64,000 nucleotides of DNA from Hydractinia symbiolongicarpus (taxonomy: Eukaryota > Cnidaria > Hydrozoa > Anthoathecata > Hydractiniidae): positions 15,688,001 to 15,752,000 of the forward strand of contig NC_079879.1 of NCBI RefSeq assembly GCF_029227915.1, given 5' to 3'. Shown in pieces: positions 47,201-60,477 of this stretch. Both the position numbers and the translations under genes were made by a program. Position 1 is the first letter of the stretch. Each line of letters starts with the position of its first letter. The notes below the pieces were generated by a model. That model was not told the origin of the DNA. It made no database searches and saw only the letters and a list, made by a program, of their open reading frames with translations.

Positions 47201-50200
47201 CCTCACACGTAAATCACGTGGTTTCACCTGTCTGCGCAGGTTACCATTGGCCTAGTCCTTCCAGTCTCAATGCGCTGCAACGTTCCAAGTCGTTTTCATT
47301 AGCGCCGTTGCCTTAGAACACTCTTAACTACGTGCACAGTCCTATAAAGGCTGTATTATGGCCTTTTGCAGTCTAATAAAGGCCTCACACGTTAATCACG
47401 TGGTTCCATTTGCCTGTGCAGGTTACCATTGGTGTATTCCTTCCAGTCTCAATGCGCTACAACGTCCCAAGTTGTTTTCATTATCGCCGTTGCCTTACAA
47501 CACTCTTAACTACGTGCACAGTCCTATAAAGGCTGTATTATGGCCTTTTGCAGTCTAATAAAGGCCTCACACGTTAATCACGTGGTTCTATTTGCCTGTG
47601 CAGGTTACCATTGGTCTATTCCTTCCAGTCTCAATGCGCTACAACGTCCCAAGTCGTTTTCATTATCACCGTTGCCTTACAACACTCTTAACTACCTGCA
47701 CAGTCCTATACAGTCTGCAATATGGTGTTTGCAGTCTAATAAAGGCGTCACACGTAAATCACGTGGTTTCACCTGCCTGCGCAGGTTACCTTTGGACTAA
47801 TAGTTCCAATCCCAATGTGCTACAACGTCCCAAGTCGTTTTCATTAGCGCCGTTGCTTTACAACACTCTTAACTACGTGCACAGGCCTATAAAGGCTGTA
47901 ATATGGCCTTTTGCAGTCTAATAAAGACCTCACACGTAAATCACGTGGTTCCATTTGCCTTTGCAGGTTACCATTGGACTATTCCTTCCAGTCTCAATGC
48001 GCTACAACGTCCCAAGTCGTTTTCATTAGCGCCGTTGCTTTATAACACTCTTAACTACGTGCACAGGCCTATAAGGCTGTAATATGGCCTTTTGCAGTCT
48101 AATAAAGGCCTCACACGTTAATCACGTGGTTTCACCTGTCTGCGCAGGTTACCATTGGCCTAGTCCTTCCAGTCTCAATGCGCTGCAACGTCCCAAGTCG
48201 TTTTCACTAGCGCCGCTGCCTTAGAACACTCTTAACTACGTGCACAGTCCTATAAAGGCTGTATTATGGCCTTTTGCAGTCTAACAAAGGCCTCACACGT
48301 TAATCACGTGGTTCTATTTGCCTGTGCGGGTTACCATTGGTCTATTCCTTCCAGTCTCAATGCGCTACAACGTCCCAAGTCGTTTTCATTAGCGCCGCTG
48401 CTTTACAACACTCTTAACTCCTGCACAGTCCTATAAAGGCTGTAATATGGCCTTTTGCAGTCTAATAAAGTCCTCACACGTAAATCACGTGGCTTCACCG
48501 GTCTGCGCAGGTTACCATTGGCCTAGTCCTTCAAATCCCAATGTGCTACAACGTCCCAAGTCGTTTTCATTAGCGAAGTTGCCTTAGAACATTCTTTACT
48601 ACGTCCACAGTCCTATAAAGGCTGTAATATGGCCTTTTAAAGTCTAATAAAGACCTCACACGTAAATCACGTGGTTCCATTTACCTGTGCAGGTTACCAT
48701 TGGTCTATTCCTTCCAGTCTCAATGCGCTACAACGTCCCAAGTCGTTTTCATTATCGCTGTTGCCTTACAACACTCTTAACTACCTGCACAGTCCTATAA
48801 AGTCTGTAATATGGTGTTTGCAGTCTAATAAAGGCTTCACACGTAAATCACGTGGTTTCACCTGCCTGCACAGGTTACCTTTGGACTAATCGTTCCAATC
48901 CCAATGTGCTACGACGTCCCAAGTCGTTTTCATTAGCGCCGTTGCTTTACAACACTCTTAACTACGTGCACAGGCCTATAAAGGCTGTAATATGGCCTTT
49001 TGCAGTCTAATAAAGGCCTCACACGTAAATCACGTGGTTTCACCTGTCTGCGCAGGTTACCATTGGCCTAGTCCTTCCAGTCTCAATGCGCTGCAACGTT
49101 CCAAGTCGTTTTCATTAGCGCCGTTGCCTTAGAACACTCTTAACTACGTGCACAGTCCTATAAAGGCTGTATTATGGCCTTTTGCAGTCTAATAAAGGCC
49201 TCACACGTTAATCACGTGGTTCCATTTGCCTGTGCAGGTTACCATTGGTGTATTCCTTCCAGTCTCAATGCGCTACAACGTCCCAAGTTGTTTTCATTAT
49301 CGCCGTTGCCTTACAACACTCTTAACTACGTGCACAGTCCTATAAAGGCTGTATTATGGCCTTTTGCAGTCTAATAAAGGCCTCACACGTTAATCACGTG
49401 GTTCTATTTGCCTGTGCAGGTTACCATTGGTCTATTCCTTCCAGTCTCAATGCGCTACAACGTCCCAAGTCGTTTTCATTATCACCGTTGCCTTACAACA
49501 CTCTTAACTACCTGCACAGTCCTATACAGTCTGCAATATGGTGTTTGCAGTCTAATAAAGGCGTCACACGTAAATCACGTGGTTTCACCTGCCTGCGCAG
49601 GTTACCTTTGGACTAATAGTTCCAATCCCAATGTGCTACAACGTCCCAAGTCGTTTTCATTAGCGCCGTTGCTTTACAACACTCTTAACTACGTGCACAG
49701 GCCTATAAAGGCTGTAATATGGCCTTTTGCAGTCTAATAAAGACCTCACACGTAAATCACGTGGTTCCATTTGCCTTTGCAGGTTACCATTGGACTATTC
49801 CTTCCAGTCTCAATGCGCTACAACGTCCCAAGTCGTTTTCATTAGCGCCGTTGCTTTATAACACTCTTAACTACGTGCACAGGCCTATAAGGCTGTAATA
49901 TGGCCTTTTGCAGTCTAATAAAGGCCTCACACGTTAATCACGTGGTTTCACCTGTCTGCGCAGGTTACCATTGGCCTAGTCCTTCCAGTCTCAATGCGCT
50001 GCAACGTCCCAAGTCGTTTTCACTAGCGCCGCTGCCTTAGAACACTCTTAACTACGTGCACAGTCCTATAAAGGCTGTATTATGGCCTTTTGCAGTCTAA
50101 CAAAGGCCTCACACGTTAATCACGTGGTTCTATTTGCCTGTGCGGGTTACCATTGGTCTATTCCTTCCAGTCTCAATGCGCTACAACGTCCCAAGTCGTT

Positions 50201-50310
50201 TTCATTAGCGCCGCTGCTTTACAACACTCTTAACTCCTGCACAGTCCTATAAAGGCTGTAATATGGCCTTTTGCAGTCTAATAAAGTCCTCACACGTAAA
50301 TCACGTGGTT
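46800..50310 (+). repeat. 10-monomer (1816-bp) HOR, about two copies
   Basis: Anchors at 46855, 47358, 47540 and 47592 recur at 48671, 49174, 49356 and 49408. Shared variants include CCTATACAGTCTGC (near 47705 and 49521), GTGCGGGTTACC and GTCTAACAAAGG. The copies part near 48493 and 50309, where GGCTTCACCGG in one becomes GGTTTCACCTG in the other. Confidence 0.82.
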
Positions 50311-53300
50311 TCACCTGCCTGCGCAGGTTACCTTTGGACTAATCGTTCCAATCCCAATGTGCTACAACGTCCCAAGTCGTTTTCATTAGCGCCGTTGCTT
50401 TACAACACTCTTAACTACGTGCACATGCCTATAAAGGCTGTAATATGGCCTTTTGCAGTCTAATAAAGGCCTCACACGTAAATCACGCGGTTCCATTCGC
50501 CTGTGCAGGTTACCATTGGACTATTCCTTCCAGTCTCATTGCACCAAAACGTCCCAAGTCGTTTTTATTAGCGCCGTTGCCTTAGAACACTCTTAACTAC
50601 GTGCACAGTCCTATAAAGGCTGTAATATGGCCTTTTGCAGTCTAATAAAGACCTCACACGTAAATCACGTGGTTCCATTTGCCTGTGCAGGTTACCATTG
50701 GACTATTCCTTCCAGTCTCAATGCGCTGCAACGTCCCAAGTCGTTTTCATTGGCGAAGTTGCCTTAGAACACTCTTAAGTACGTGCAAAGTCCTATAAAG
50801 TCTGTATTATAGCCTTTTGCAGTCTAATAAAGGCCTCACACGTAAATCACGTGGTTTCACCTGTCTGCGCAGGTTACCATTGGCCTAGTCCTTCCAGCCT
50901 CAATGCGCTACAACGTCCCAAGTCGTTTTCATTAGTGCCGTTGCCTTACAACACTCTTAACTTCATGCACAGTCCTATAAAGTCTGTAATATGGTGTTTG
51001 CAGTCTAATAAAGGCCTCACACGTTAATCACGTGGTTCCATTTGCCTGTGCAGGTTACCATTGGACTATTCCTTCCAGTCTCAATGCGCTACAACGTCCC
51101 AAGTCGTTTTCATTATCACCGTTGCCTTACAACACTCTTAACTACCTGCACAGTCCTATAAAGTCTGTAATATGGTGTTTGCAGTCTAATAAAGGCTTCA
51201 CACGTAAATCACGTGGTTTCACCTGCCTGCGCAGGTTACCTTTGGACTAATAGTTCCAATCCCAATGTGCTACAACGTCCCAAGTCGTTTTCATTAGCGC
51301 CGTTGCTTTACAACACTCTTAACTACGTGCACAGGCCTATAAAGGCTGTAATATGGCCTTTTGCAGTCTAATAAAGGCCTCACACGTAAATCACGCGGTT
51401 CCATTCGCCTGTGCAGGTTACCATTGGACTATTCCTTCCCGTCTCATTGCGCCACAACGTCCCAAGTCGTTTTCATTAGCGCCGTTGCCTTAGAACACTC
51501 TTAACTACGTGCACAGTCCTATAAAGGCTGTAATATGGCCTTTTAAAGTCTAATAAAGACCTCACACGTAAATCACGTGGTTCCATTTGCCTGTGCAGGT
51601 TACCATTGGTCTATTCCTTCCAGTCTCAATGCGCTACAACGTCCCAAGTCGTTTTCATTATCGCTGTTGCCTTACAACACTCTTAACTACCTGCACAGTC
51701 CTATAAAGTCTGTAATATGGTGTTTGCAGTCTAATAAAGGCTTCACACGTAAATCACGTGGTTTCACCTGCCTGCGCAGGTTACCTTTGGACTAATCGTT
51801 CCAATCCCAATGTGCTACGACGTCCCAAGTCGTTTTCATTAGCGCCGTTGCTTTACAACACTCTTAACTACGTGCACAGGCCTATAAAGGCTGTAATATG
51901 GCCTTTTGCAGTCTAATAAAGGCCTCACACGTAAATCACGTGGTTTCACCTGTCTGCGCAGGTTACCATTGGCCTAGTCGTTCCAGTCTCAATGCGCTGC
52001 AACGTTCCAAGTCGTTTTCATTAGCGCCGTTGCCTTAGAACACTCTTAACTACGTGCACAGTCCTATAAAGGCTGTATTATGGCCTTTTGCAGTCTAATA
52101 AAGGCCTCACACGTTAATCACGTGGTTCCATTTGCCTGTGCAGGTTACCATTCGTGTATTCCTTCCAGTCTCAATGCGCTACAACGTCCCAAGTTGTTTT
52201 CATTATCGCCGTTGCCTTACAACACTCTTAACTACGTGCACAGTCCTATAAAGGCTGTATTATGGCCTTTTGCAGTCTAATAAAGGCCTCACACGTTAAT
52301 CACGTGGTTCTATTTGCCTGTGCAGGTTACCATTGGTCTATTCCTTCCAGTCTCAATGCGCTACAACGTCCCAAGTCGTTTTCATTATCACCGTTGCCTT
52401 ACAACACTCTTAACTACCTGCACAGTCCTATAAAGTCTGCAATATGGTGTTTGCAGTCTAATAAAGGCGTCACACGTAAATCACGTGGTTTCACCTGCCT
52501 GCGCAGGTTACCTTTGGACTAATAGTTCCAATCCCAATGTGCTACAACGTCCCAAGTCGTTTTCATTAGCGCCGTTGCTTTACAACACTCTTAACTACGT
52601 GCACAGGCCTATAAAGGCTGTAATATGGCCTTTTGCAGTCTAATAAAGACCTCACACGTAAATCACGTGGTTCCATTTGCCTTTGCAGGTTACCATTGGA
52701 CTATTCCTTCCAGTCTCAATGCGCTGCAACGTCCCAAGTCGTTTTCATTGGCGAAGTTGCCTTAGAACACTCTTAAGTACGTGCAAAGTCCTATAAAGTC
52801 TGTATTATAGCCTTTTGCAGTCTAATAAAGGCCTCACACGTAAATCACGTGGTTCACATGCCTGCGCAGGTTACCTTTGGACTAATTGTTCCACTCTCAA
52901 TGTGCTACAACGTCCCAAGTCGTTTTCATTAGCGCCGCTGCTTTACAACACTCTTAACTCCTGCACAGTCCTATAAAGGCTGTAATATGGCCTTTTGCAG
53001 TCTAATAAAGTCCTCACACGTAAATCACGTGGCTTCACCGGTCTGCGCAGGTTACCATTGGCCTAGTCCTTCAAATCCCAATGTGCTACAACGTCCCAAG
53101 TCGTTTTCATTAGCGAAGTTGCCTTAGAACATTCTTTACTACGTCCACAGTCCAATAAAGGTTGTAATATGGCCTTTTGCAGTCTAATAAAAGCCGCACA
53201 CGTAAATCACGTGGTTTCACCTGTCTGCGCAGGTTACCATTGGCCTAGTCCTTCCAGCCTCAATGCGCTACAACGTCCCAAGTCGTTTTCATTAGCGCCG

Positions 53301-53639
53301 TTGCTTTACAACACTCTTAACTACGTGCACAGGCCTATAAAGGCTGTAATATGGCCTTTTGCAGTCTAATAAAGGCCTCACACGTTAATCACGTGGTTCT
53401 ATTTGCCTGTGCAGGTTACCATTGGTCTATTCCTTCCAGTCTCAATGCGCTACAACGTCCCAAGTCGTTTTCATTATCACCGTTGCCTTACAACACTCTT
53501 AACTACCTGCACAGTCCTATAAAGTCTGTAATATGGTGTTTGCAGTCTAATAAAGGCTTCACACGTAAATCACGTGGTTTCACCTGCCTGCGCAGGTTAC
53601 CTTTGGACTAATCGTTCCAATCCCAATGTGCTACAACGT

Positions 53640-54390
53640 CCCAAGTCGTTTTCATTTGTGCCGTTGCCTTACAACACTCTTAACTTCATGCACAGTCCTA
53701 TAAAGTCTGTAATATGGTGTTTGCAGTCTAATAAAGGCCTCACACGTTAATCACGTGGTTCCATTTGCCTGTGCAGGTTACCATTGGTCTATTCCTTCCA
53801 GTCTCAATGCGCTACAACGTCCCAAGTCGTTTTCATTATCACCGTTGCCTTACAACACTCTTAACTACCTGCACAGTCCTATAAAGTCTGTAATATGGTG
53901 TTTGCAGTCTAATAAAGGCTTCACACGTAAATCACGTGGTTTCACCTGCCTGCGCAGGTTACCTTTGGACTAATCGTTCCAATCCCAATGTGCTACAACG
54001 TCCCAAGTCGTTTTCATTAGTGCCGTTGCCTTACAACACTCTTAACTTCATGCACAGTCCTATAAAGTCTGTAATATGGTGTTTGCAGTCTAATAAAGGC
54101 CTCACACGTTAATCACGTGGTTCCATTTGCCTGTGCAGGTTACCATTGGTCTATTCCTTCCAGTCTCAATGCGCTACAACGTCCCAAGTCGTTTTCATTA
54201 TCGCCGTTGCCTTACAACACTCTTAACTACCTGCACAGTATTATAAAGTCTGTAATATGGTGTTTGCAGTCTAATAAAGGCTTCACACGTAAATCACGTG
54301 GTTTCACCTGCCTGCGCAGGTTACCTTTGGACTAATCGTTCCAATCCCAATGTGCTACAACGTCCCAAGTCGTTTTCATTAGCGCCGTTG
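53640..54390 (+). repeat. 2-monomer (362-bp) tandem dimer
   Basis: Two successive dimers, with anchors at 53755 and 54117. Each contains TTAACTTCATGCACAG and GGTGTTTGCAGTC monomers. This is the shortest higher-order period seen in the window. Confidence 0.75.
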
Positions 54391-54819
54391 CTTTACAACA
54401 CTCTTAACTACGTGCACAGGCCTATAAAGGCTGTAATATGGCCTTTTGCAGTCTAATAAAGGCCTCACACGTAAATCACGTGGTTTCACCTGTCTGCGCA
54501 GGTTACCATTGGCCTAGTCCTTCCAGTCTCAATGCGCTGCAACGTCCCAAGTCGTTTTCATTAGCGCTGTTGCCTTAGAACACTCTTAACTACGTGCACA
54601 GTCCTATAAAGGCTATATTATGGCCTCTTGCAGTCTAATAAAGGCCTCACACGTTAATCACGTGGTTCCATTTGCCTGTGCAGGTTACCATTGGACTATT
54701 CCTTCCAGTCTCAATGCGCTACAACGTCCCAAGTCGTTTTCATTATCGCCGTTGCCTTACAACACTCTTAACTACCTGCACAGTCCTATAAAGGCTGTAA
54801 TATGGCCTTTTGCAGTCTA

Positions 54820-56600
54820 ATAAAGTCCTCACACGTAAATCACGTGGCTTCACCGGTCTGCGCAGGTTACCATTGGCCTAGTCCTTCAAATCTCAATGTG
54901 CTACAACGTCCCAAGTCGTTTTCATTGGCGAAGTTGCCTTAGAACACTCTTTACTACGTGCACAGTCCTATAAAGGCTGTAATATGGCCTTTTGCAGTCT
55001 AATAAAGGCCTCACACGTAAATCACGCGGTTTCATTCGCCTGTGCAGGTTACCATTGGACTATTCCTTCCAGTCTCATTGCGCCACAACGTCCCAAGTCG
55101 TTTTCATTAGCGCCGTTGCCTTAGAACACACTTAACTACGTGTACAGTCCTATAAAGGCTGTAATATGGCCCTTTGCAGTCTAATAAAGGCCTCACACGT
55201 AAATCACGTGGTTCCATTTGCCTGTGCAGGTTACCATTGGACTATTCCTTCCAGTCTCAATGCGCTGCAACGTCCCAAGTCGTTTTCATTGGCGAAGTTG
55301 CCTTAGAACACTCTTAAGTACGTGCAAAGTCCTATAAAGTCTGTATTATAGCCTTTTGCAGTCTAATAAAGGCCTCACACGTAAATCACGTGGTTTCACC
55401 TGTCTGCGCAGGTTACCATTGGCCTAGTCCTTCCAGCCTCAATGCGCTACAACGTCCCAAGTCGTTTTCATTAGTGCCGTTGCCTTACAACACTCTTAAC
55501 TTCGTGCACAGTCCTACAAAGTCTGTAATATGGTGTTTGCAGTCTAATAAAGGCTTCACACGTAAATCACGTGGTTTCACCTGCCTGCGCAGGTTACCTT
55601 TGGACTAATCGTTCCAGTCTCAATGTGCTACAACGTCCCAGGTCGTTTTCATTAGCGCCGTTGCTTTACAACACTCTTAACTACGTGCACAGGCCTATAA
55701 AGGCTGTAATATGGCCTTTTGCAGTCTAATAAAGGCCTCACACGTAAATCACGCGGTTCCATTCGCCTGTGCATGTTACCATTGGCCTAGTCCTTCCAGC
55801 CTCAATGCGCTACAACGTCCCAAGTCGTTTTCATTATCGCCGTTGCCTTAGAACACTCTTTACTACGTGCACAGTCCTATAAAGGCTGTAATATGGCCTT
55901 TTGCAGTCTAATAAAGGCCTCACACGTAAATCACGCGGTTTCATTCGCCTGTGCAGGTTACCATTGGACTATTCCTTCCAGTCTCATTGCGCCACAACGT
56001 CCCAAGTCGTTTTCATTAGCGCCGTTGCCTTAGAACACTCTTAACTACGTGTACAGTCCTATAAATGCTGTAATATGGCCCTTTGCAGTCTAATAAAGGC
56101 CTCACACGTAAATCACGTGGTTCCATTTGCCTGTGCAGGTTACCATTGGACTATTCCTTCCAGTCTCAATGCGCTGCAACGTCCCAAGTCGTTTTCATTG
56201 GCGAAGTTGCCTTAGAACACTCTTAAGTACGTGCAAAGTCCTATAAAGTCTGTATTATAGCCTTTTGCAGTCTAATAAAGGCCTCACACGTAAATCACGT
56301 GGTTTCACCTGTCTGCGCAGGTTACCATTGGCCTAGTCCTTCCAGCCTCAATGCGCTACAACGTCCCAAGTCGTTTTCATTAGTGCCGTTGCCTTACAAC
56401 ACTCTTAACTTCGTGCACAGTCCTATAAAGTCTGTAATATGGTGTTTGCAGTCTAATAAAGGCTTCACACGTAAATCACGTGGTTTCACCTGCCTGCGCA
56501 GGTTACCTTTGGACTAATCGTTCCAGTCTCAATGTGCTACAACGTCCCAGGTCGTTTTCATTAGCGCCGTTGCTTTACAGCACTCTTAACTACGTGCACA
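54820..56600 (+). repeat. 5-monomer (909-bp) HOR, about two copies
   Basis: Anchors at 55390 and 56299 are 909 bp apart. Private variants repeat at the same distance: CTACGTGTACAGTCC (near 55137 and 56046), GGCCCTTTGCAG (near 55178 and 56087) and CGTCCCAGGTCG (near 55635 and 56544). The left edge (near 54890) carries CTTCAAATCTCAATG, otherwise seen near 930 in the left arm. Confidence 0.82.
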
Positions 56601-59600
56601 GGCCTATAAAGGCTGTAATATGGCCTTTTGCAGTCTAATAAAGGCCTCACACGTAAATCACGTGGTTTCACCTGTCTGCGCAGGTTACCATTGGCCTAGT
56701 CCTTCCAGCCTCAATGCGCTACAACGTCCCAAGTCGTTTTCATTAGTGCCGTTGCCTTACAACACTCTTAACTTCGTGCACAGTCCTATAAAGTCTGTAA
56801 TATGGTGTTTGCAGTCTAATAAAGGCTTCACACGTAAATCACGTGGTTTCACCTGCCTGCGCAGGTTACCTTTGACTAATCGTTCCAGTCTCAATGTGCT
56901 ACAACGTCCCAGGTCGTTTTCATTAGCGCCGTTGCTTTACAACACTCTTAACTACGTGCACAGGCCTATAAAGGCTGTAATATGGCCTTTTGCAGTCTAA
57001 TAAAGGCCTCACACGTAAATCACGTGGTTTCACCTGTCTGCGCAGGTTACCATTGGCCTAGTCCTTCCAGTCTCAATGCGCTGCAACGTCCCAAGTCGTT
57101 TTCATTAGCGCTGTTGCCTTAGAACACTCTTAACTACGTGCACAGTCCTATAAAGGCTGTATTATGGCCTTTTGCAGTCTAAAAAAGGCCTCACACGTTA
57201 ATCACGTGGTTCTATTTGCCTGTGCAGGTTACCATTGGTCTATTCCTTCCAGTCTCAATGCGCTACAACGTCCCAAGTTGTTTTCATTATCGCCGTTGCC
57301 TTACAACACTCTTAACTACCTGCACAGTCCTATAAAGGCTGTAATATGGCCTTTTGCAGTCTAATAAAGGCCTCACACGTAAATCACGCGGTTCCATTCG
57401 CCTGTGCATGTTACCATTGGCCTAGTCCTTCCAGCCTCAATGCGCTACAACGTCCCAAGTCGTTTTCATTATCGCCGTTGCCTTACAACACTCTTAACTA
57501 CCTGCACAGTCCTATAAAGGCTGTAATATGGCCTTTTGCAGTCTAATAAAGGCCTCACACGTAAATCACGTGGTTCCATTTGCCTGTGCAGGTTACCATT
57601 GGACTATTCCTTCCAGCCTCAATGCGCTACAACGTCCCAAGTCGTTTTCATTATCGCCGTTGCCTTACAACACTCTTAACTACCTGCACAGTCCTATAAA
57701 GTCTGTAATATGGTGTTTGCAGTCTAATAAAGGCTTCACATGTAAATCACGTGGTTTCACCTGCCTGCGCAGGTTACCTTTGGACTAATCGTTCCAATCC
57801 CAATGTGCTACAACGTCCCAAGTTGTTTTCATTAGCGCCGTTGCTTTACAACACTCTTAACTCCTGCACAGTCCTATAAAGGCTGTAATATGGCCTTTTG
57901 CAGTCTAATAAAGTCCTCACACGTAAATCACGCGGTTCCATTCGCCTGTGCAGGTTACCTTTGGACTAATCGTTCCAGTCTCAATGTGCTACAACGTCCC
58001 AGGTCGTTTTCATTAGCGCCGTTGCTTTACAACACTCTTAACTACGTGCACAGGCCTATAAAGGCTGTAATATGGCCTTTTGCAGTCTAATAAAGGCCTC
58101 ACACGTAAATCACGTGGTTTCACCTGTCTGCGCAGGTTACCATTGGCCTAGTCCTTCCAGCCTCAATGCGCTACAACGTCCCAAGTCGTTTTCATTAGTG
58201 CCGTTGCCTTACAACACTCTTAACTTCGTGCACAGTCCTATAAAGTCTGTAATATGGTGTTTGCAGTCTAATAAAGGCTTCACACGTAAATCACGTGGTT
58301 TCACCTGCCTGCGCAGGTTACCTTTGACTAATCGTTCCAGTCTCAATGTGCTACAACGTCCCAGGTCGTTTTCATTAGCGCCGTTGCTTTACAACACTCT
58401 TAACTACGTGCACAGGCCTATAAAGGCTGTAATATGGCCTTTTGCAGTCTAATAAAGGCCTCACACGTAAATCACGTGGTTTCACCTGTCTGCGCAGGTG
58501 ACCATTGGCCTAGTCCTTCCAGTCTCAATGCGCTGCAACGTCCCAAGTCGTTTTCCTTAGCGCCGTTGCCTTAGAACACTCTTAACTACGTGCACAGTCC
58601 TATAAAGGCTGTATTATGGCCTTTTGCAGTCTAAAAAAGGCCTCACACGTTAATCACGTGGTTCTATTTGCCTGTGCAGGTTACCATTGGTCTATTCCTT
58701 CCAGTCTCAATGCGCTACAACGTCCCAAGTTGTTTTCATTATCGCCGTTGCCTTACAACACTCTTAACTACCTGCACAGTCCTATAAAGGCTGTAATATG
58801 GCCTTTTGCAGTCTAATAAAGGCCTCACACGTAAATCACGCGGTTCCATTCGCCTGTGCATGTTACCATTGGCCTAGTCCTTCCAGCCTCAATGCGCTAC
58901 AACGTCCCAAGTCGTTTTCATTATCGCCGTTGCCTTACAACACTCTTAACTACCTGCACAGTCCTATAAAGGCTGTAATATGGCCTTTTGCAGTCTAATA
59001 AAGGCCTCACACGTAAATCACGTGGTTCCATTTGCCTGTGCAGGTTACCATTGGACTATTCCTTCCAGCCTCAATGCGCTACAACGTCCCAAGTCGTTTT
59101 CATTATCGCCGTTGCCTTACAACACTCTTAACTACCTGCACAGTCCTATAAAGTCTGTAATATGGTGTTTGCAGTCTAATAAAGGCTTCACATGTAAATC
59201 ACGTGGTTTCACCTGCCTGCGCAGGTTACCTTTGGACTAATCGTTCCAATCCCAATGTGCTACAACGTCCCAAGTTGTTTTCATTAGCGCCGTTGCTTTA
59301 CAACACTCTTAACTCCTGCACAGTCCTATAAAGGCTGTAATATGGCCTTTTGCAGTCTAATAAAGTCCTCACACGTAAATCACGCGGTTCCATTCGCCTG
59401 TGCAGGTTACCTTTGGACTAATCGTTCCAGTCTCAATGTGCTACAACGTCCCAGGTCGTTTTCATTAGCGCCGTTGCTTTACAACACTCTTAACTACGTG
59501 CACAGGCCTATAAAGGCTGTAATATGGCCTTTTGCAGTCTAATAAAGGCCTCACACGTAAATCACGTGGTTTCACCTGTCTGCGCAGGTTACCATTGGCC

Positions 59601-60477
59601 TAGTCCTTCCAGCCTCAATGCGCTACAACGTCCCAAGTCGTTTTCATTAGTGCCGTTGCCTTACAACACTCTTAACTTCGTGCACAGTCCTATAAAGTCT
59701 GTAATATGGTGTTTGCAGTCTAATAAAGGCTTCACACGTAAATCACGTGGTTTCACCTGCCTGCGCAGGTTACCTTTGACTAATCGTTCCAGTCTCAATG
59801 TGCTACAACGTCCCAGGTCGTTTTCATTAGCGCCGTTGCTTTACAACACTCTTAACTACGTGCACAGGCCTATAAAGGCTGTAATATGGCCTTTTGCAGT
59901 CTAATAAAGGCCTCACACGTAAATCACGTGGTTTCACCTGTCTGCGCAGGTGACCATTGGCCTAGTCCTTCCAGTCTCAATGCGCTGCAACGTCCCAAGT
60001 CGTTTTCCTTAGCGCCGTTGCCTTAGAACACTCTTAACTACGTGCACAGTCCTATAAAGGCTGTATTATGGCCTTTTGCAGTCTAAAAAAGGCCTCACAC
60101 GTTAATCACGTGGTTCTATTTGCCTGTGCAGGTTACCATTGGTCTATTCCTTCCAGTCTCAATGCGCTACAACGTCCCAAGTCGTTTTCATTATCGCCGT
60201 TGCCTTACAACACTCTTAACTACCTGCACAGTCCTATAAAGGCTGTAATATGGCCTTTTGCAGTCTAATAAAGGCCTCACACGTAAATCACGCGGTTCCA
60301 TTCGCCTGTGCATGTTACCATTGGCCTAGTCCTTCCAGCCTCAATGCGCTACAACGTCCCAAGTCGTTTTCATTATCGCCGTTGCCTTACAACACTCTTA
60401 ACTACCTGCACAGTACTATAAAGGCTGTAATATGGCCTTTTGCAGTCTAATAAAGGCCTCACACGTAAATCACGTGG
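56509..60477 (+). repeat. 8-monomer (1452-bp) HOR, about 2.7 copies
   Basis: Copies run at about 56509-57960, 57961-59412 and 59413-60477 (partial). Anchors at 57164, 58616 and 60068 are spaced exactly 1452 bp. Shared variants are GTCTAAAAAAGGCC, GTGCATGTTACC, CTTCACATGTAAATC and TACCTTTGACTAATCG, the last a one-base deletion. Copies 2 and 3 also share CAGGTGACC and TTTTCCTTAGC, absent from copy 1. The third copy diverges near 60478. Confidence 0.88.

Larger units (their letters stand above)
43246..53624 (+). repeat. 46-monomer (8354-bp) offset duplication
   Basis: The block at about 43246-45270 recurs at about 51600-53624. Shared private changes are CCTAGTCGTTCC (43625 and 51979) and CACAGTCCAATAAAGG (near 44795 and 53149). 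They diverge after GTCGTTTTCATT near 45300 and 53655, where the second copy switches to TGTGCCG. The stretch at 50.31-51.25 kb is related to about 28.5-29.45 kb (offset 21797). Confidence 0.8.
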
